Positions 61,089-64,000 of a stretch of 64,000 nt of DNA are shown one piece after another. The number at the start of each line of letters is the position of its first letter. The stretch's first letter is position 1. Source of the DNA: Chryseobacterium artocarpi. GTDB lineage: Bacteria; Bacteroidota; Bacteroidia; Flavobacteriales; Weeksellaceae. Below the pieces are notes generated by a model. The model did no database searches. It saw nothing but the letters and a program-made list of their open reading frames with translations, and was not told where the DNA came from. Location: assembly GCF_001684975.1 (NCBI RefSeq), contig NZ_MAYH01000034.1, forward strand, positions 1 to 64,000, written 5' to 3'. The position numbers and the translations under genes are program-made.

Positions 61089-62204
61089 TTAATTTTTTAA
61101 TATTGTCTTCCAATCTTCAATGATTTTAGGATCAAAAAACTTATTCACATAATTTGATTTTTTAGCTAAATCATCAAGTATCTCGTTATTATGTATAAGT
61201 AATTCTAATTTTTCTAATAATTCATTTTTTGATGTTATTAGAAATCCATTTTGATTGTTTTTTATAACATCTCGTGTTCCACCAATGCTATCTCTTCCGA
61301 TTAAAACATTTTTAAAAACACCAGCTTCAATGAGAAATGTTGGTAACCCTTCTGTCAATGAATTAAGTATTGCAATTTTAGAGTTTGCTAAATAGTTTCT
61401 TATATCGCTTTTATGTCCTGTGAAAACAACATTTTGGATTTGTTTTTTCTCTGCATACTCTTTCAAAAAAGTCTCTTGATACCCACTGCCAACAATATAC
61501 AAAGTCCAGTCATTTTTATTTTTAAGACTTTCCCAACATTGTAAAAGTTCTAATACTCTTTTTTCAACAACAAGTCTTCCCGCATAAATAACCATATTTT
61601 CTTTATTTGAGACATCATATTCACTAGCAAATGAGGACTCTAATAAATTGTATAACATGATCACATTCTGCATATTAAAATTTAAATTTTTAAATTCCTG
61701 AAAACAGTTTTCACTTATACAAACAAACTTATTTGAATATTTTAATAACTCTAAAAAGTATTTTCTATTTTTTTGCCAAACAAATTTTCTTTTTATTTTC
61801 TTTAAAAAATTGATAATGAAATAATTTGAGTCTTCAAATCCTACTTTATACAAAAGTGGGCTGTTGTGTAAAACACTATAAACCTTAATATCATTATCAT
61901 AACAATTTTTAGCAACTGCAGAACTAATGTTAAGTTCTTGAATTTGATTAATACACGCATAAAAAGAATTATTTTTAAAAAACAATTCCATAGCAGCAAA
62001 CATCTCAACCTCGTCTGAAAATTCTAATTTATGCTGACTTACATAATCTGGAAATAAATTTACAGCTTCTTTATTTTTACAATATAATGAAAGAATGGAA
62101 ATTTCATAATCTTTACTAAGAGCCTTAATAAGTCTATTAGATACTGTTTCTACACCTCCAAGCAGAGATGAATCTAACATAAAAAATAATAGTTTAGGTA
62201 ACAT
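61089..62204 (-). CDS. glycosyltransferase family 4
   Basis: A 371-residue GT-B transferase: 'LLFFMLDSSLLGGVETVSNRLIKAL', 'MVIYAGRLVVEKRVLELLQCW', 'LYIVGSGYQETFLKEY', 'NSLTEGLPTFLIEAGVFKNVLIGRDSIGGTRDVI'. It overlaps the flippase stop codon by 1 nt. Specificity is unknown. Confidence 0.9.
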   Translation of the reverse strand: MLPKLLFFMLDSSLLGGVETVSNRLIKALSKDYEISILSLYCKNKEAVNLFPDYVSQHKLEFSDEVEMFAAMELFFKNNSFYACINQIQELNISSAVAKNCYDNDIKVYSVLHNSPLLYKVGFEDSNYFIINFLKKIKRKFVWQKNRKYFLELLKYSNKFVCISENCFQEFKNLNFNMQNVIMLYNLLESSFASEYDVSNKENMVIYAGRLVVEKRVLELLQCWESLKNKNDWTLYIVGSGYQETFLKEYAEKKQIQNVVFTGHKSDIRNYLANSKIAILNSLTEGLPTFLIEAGVFKNVLIGRDSIGGTRDVIKNNQNGFLITSKNELLEKLELLIHNNEILDDLAKKSNYVNKFFDPKIIEDWKTILKN

Positions 62205-63751
62205 TACTTTAAAACTTTTTTATTTACCAATATAAGAACATGCGATATTATTTTTTTTAATAACTCTCTAAATGTTAAATTAAAACAAAATAAAATCAAT
62301 ATATAAGTAACGATGGTTATGAAGACAATAATTAAATTTTCTATTAATAAATCGAACTTTAAAAATTTATCAACAAACATTTTGGAAATAAAATATAGTA
62401 AAATCAGCAATGTTGTTGACATAAAAATCGTAACAAAATAACGAAGTAGCGATCTATTAAAATACTTATAATTAAGAAAAACAGGCTTCCAGCAAAAAAC
62501 GATAACAAACAGACTTAAATTAATAGCAATAAGAACTCCGTTTATTCCCCAGAAATAGCCAAAGATAACTGAGCATACAAAATTGATTATTAATTCAATA
62601 ATTGGCGCATAGATATCACTAAAAAGACCATTTGCTGTTAAAAAAGTATCATTAACTCTAACCAATGATAAAAATATAAAAACTGTCATTAGTAAAATAG
62701 TACTTTCTGGGAAAATATACTTACCTCCCATCCAGAATATCATAAAATGATTTACTAAAACAAAATAAACAAGGCAAATAACAGAAACTAATAATAGCTC
62801 TATAATCTGAACTTCTCGATATAATTTATAATTATTTTCTATTTTATTAGATATTAAAAAATGACCAACACTAGGAGTAATACTAGAGAATATCATCGTA
62901 ACAACTGTTGTAATACCAGTAATAACAACTAAATAATTTCCATAAATTGCTACTGAATTAAGGTCGGTATAAAAATAAATAATCAGTGGACTTCCTTGAA
63001 TTAAAATAAAACCAGCCAGTTTATGAAAGAATAATTGTTTAGTTTTACTATATATTTTTTCAGATAGCTCTTTTCTCTCTGATTCATCTTGAGTATTAAT
63101 ACTCTTATTTGCCAATATATTTTTATAAGACCTTTGCACAAAATAATGTAAAAGAATTGATGAAAATATAGGATATAGAGCTTCTAGAGCAATCCAATAT
63201 ATATATCCTGTAATCCCATACTTTAAAACAAAAATCTGAAGCAATACCTTAATTGCACGAGAACCTTGAAATATAAAAATATTTATATAATTCTTCTGAT
63301 CTGCCAGTAAGAGAATTTGTTTATAGTTAAAAAAGTAAGAGAATAAAGATGAAAATAGTAATACAAAATATGTGGAAAATATAATCCAATTTGGAATATC
63401 TACATCAGAAAAAATAATTTTAAAAAAAAGAGAAATTACGACTCCAACCAATAATACAATAAATCCAATTTTAGAATAAATTCCCTTTAGTATTTCTATA
63501 ATTTCCTTTATCTTATTACTATTCCTTTCATGAAGAGGTTGATATAGAAAATATGTAACAGCTGCCCCAACACCAAGTTCTGCTAAATTTAAAAAACTGA
63601 GTAGATTTGTCAGGGTTGTATTGAGACCTAATATTTCATTATTTAAATTAGAAACAAAAGACTTTCTATAAAAAAAAGTCAATATTAAAATTATTAAATA
63701 AAAAAATACAGAGAATATAATATTAAATAAACTGTTTCTACTTCTACTCAT
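62204..63751 (-). CDS. oligosaccharide flippase (Wzx-like)
   Basis: A 515-residue MATE/MOP-superfamily membrane protein with about 12-14 helices: 'LSFLNLAELGVGAAVTYFLYQPL' near the N-terminus, 'KLAGFILIQGSPLIIYFYTDLNSVAIYGNYLVVI' in the middle. It moves lipid-linked O-antigen or exopolysaccharide units across the inner membrane. It ends 2 nt from the mannose-1-phosphate guanylyltransferase gene. Codon use is strongly A/T-biased. Confidence 0.92.
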   Translation of the reverse strand: MSRSRNSLFNIIFSVFFYLIILILTFFYRKSFVSNLNNEILGLNTTLTNLLSFLNLAELGVGAAVTYFLYQPLHERNSNKIKEIIEILKGIYSKIGFIVLLVGVVISLFFKIIFSDVDIPNWIIFSTYFVLLFSSLFSYFFNYKQILLLADQKNYINIFIFQGSRAIKVLLQIFVLKYGITGYIYWIALEALYPIFSSILLHYFVQRSYKNILANKSINTQDESERKELSEKIYSKTKQLFFHKLAGFILIQGSPLIIYFYTDLNSVAIYGNYLVVITGITTVVTMIFSSITPSVGHFLISNKIENNYKLYREVQIIELLLVSVICLVYFVLVNHFMIFWMGGKYIFPESTILLMTVFIFLSLVRVNDTFLTANGLFSDIYAPIIELIINFVCSVIFGYFWGINGVLIAINLSLFVIVFCWKPVFLNYKYFNRSLLRYFVTIFMSTTLLILLYFISKMFVDKFLKFDLLIENLIIVFITIVTYILILFCFNLTFRELLKKIISHVLILVNKKVLK

Positions 63752-63753
63752 AT

Positions 63754-64000
63754 CTATTTATACTCTGTTTCAAGGTTTTCGTAAATGTCCTTTACTTTTT
63801 GAGATTTTTCTTTTTTCAATATTAAAATTGCGTCATGAGTAACAACCAAAATACTTTTTTTGATCCCTAGAAATTCTGTATGAATATTTGTTCCTATTAC
63901 CATATTTCCATGTTCATCTGTTGGATGCCCATTATCTTTTAAGTAAGTATATAGAGACTCAAAAGAGCCCATATCAGACCATTTAAAATTTGATTTTACT
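63754..64000 (-). CDS. nucleotidyltransferase, C-terminal part (mannose-1-phosphate guanylyltransferase-like)
   Basis: The frame is open to the right edge; only the last 82 codons are visible. Translating from the edge gives 'VKSNFKWSDMGSFESLYTYL', matching the '[F]-W-S-D-[MV]-G-S-[FW]' motif of ManC/CpsB-type mannose-1-phosphate guanylyltransferases. 'DEHGNMVIG' and 'GIKKSILVVTHDAILILKKEKSQKVKDIYENL' follow as the typical C-terminal segment. It would supply GDP-mannose for the O-antigen cluster. The Met seen inside the fragment is not the true start. The N-terminus with the catalytic pocket is outside the window. Confidence 0.82.
   Translation of the reverse strand, partial: VKSNFKWSDMGSFESLYTYLKDNGHPTDEHGNMVIGTNIHTEFLGIKKSILVVTHDAILILKKEKSQKVKDIYENLETEYK

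Overview
The window looks like a chromosomal segment from a flavobacterium of the Weeksellaceae, most probably Chryseobacterium or a close relative. The DNA is AT-rich. Many proteins have short signal peptides ending in A-Q, several carry type IX secretion (T9SS) C-terminal sorting domains, and candidate promoters match the Bacteroidetes TTG-N17-20-TANNTTTG pattern. Single-copy markers also fit: PorX, a fused LpxC/FabZ, and a Chryseobacterium-style double-glycine 'bacteriocin-like' peptide. The genus is inferred from remembered family resemblance, not from a database search.

Layout. 1-4900 (minus): a large RHS-like surface protein cut by the left edge, downstream of a T9SS cargo protein with repeated beta-propeller-like motifs. 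5186-8779 (plus): a GH92 mannosidase and a secreted protein with a TIMP/netrin-like N-terminus. 8826-10803 (minus): a phytanoyl-CoA-dioxygenase-like enzyme and a dicarboxylate/glutamate symporter. 11024-16975 (plus): two BON-domain proteins, an outer-membrane beta-barrel protein and a CocE/NonD hydrolase. 17125-19784 (minus): AlkB, an AraC-Ogt (Ada-like) alkylation-repair protein and agmatinase. 20101-24618: a HAD phosphatase, a T9SS protein, arginine decarboxylase and a lipoprotein tyrosine phosphatase. 24773-31514: thiamine pyrophosphokinase, cobalamin adenosyltransferase, a small lipoprotein, DinB, a WYL regulator, an ABC exporter, and LptB with an unexpected C-terminal domain. 31761-35803: the double-glycine peptide, HemB, a minimal T9SS-sorted protein and an ABC-2 export pair.

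36026-42519 (minus) is an envelope/housekeeping block: a porin-like barrel, SucD, an LpxD paralogue, EF-P, LpxA, LpxC/FabZ and LpxD. 42605-49030 holds an HD phosphohydrolase, an S41 peptidase, the T9SS regulator PorX, YciI, exonuclease III and an RlpA-like protein. 49031-49846 is nearly empty and very AT-rich. Two secreted low-complexity proteins and RimO follow. From 53058 to the right edge, all on the minus strand, lies an O-antigen/exopolysaccharide locus: mannose-1-phosphate guanylyltransferase end, flippase, polymerase, five glycosyltransferases, NAD-dependent epimerase, WecA-like initiating transferase and RfbC.

Functionally the window is dominated by the cell envelope: lipid A synthesis (LpxA/C/D), LPS transport (LptB), O-antigen assembly and T9SS secretion (PorX plus three cargo proteins). 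Several intergenic spaces hold dispersed repeats. The clearest are an inverted pair of about 170-nt elements around the CocE/AlkB genes and a direct pair of double-hairpin elements around the speA/phosphatase genes. No rRNA, tRNA, CRISPR array, insertion sequence or prophage was recognised. The least explained items are the LptB fusion, the orphan GG-leader peptide, the T9SS protein that is almost only a sorting signal, and the repeat families.
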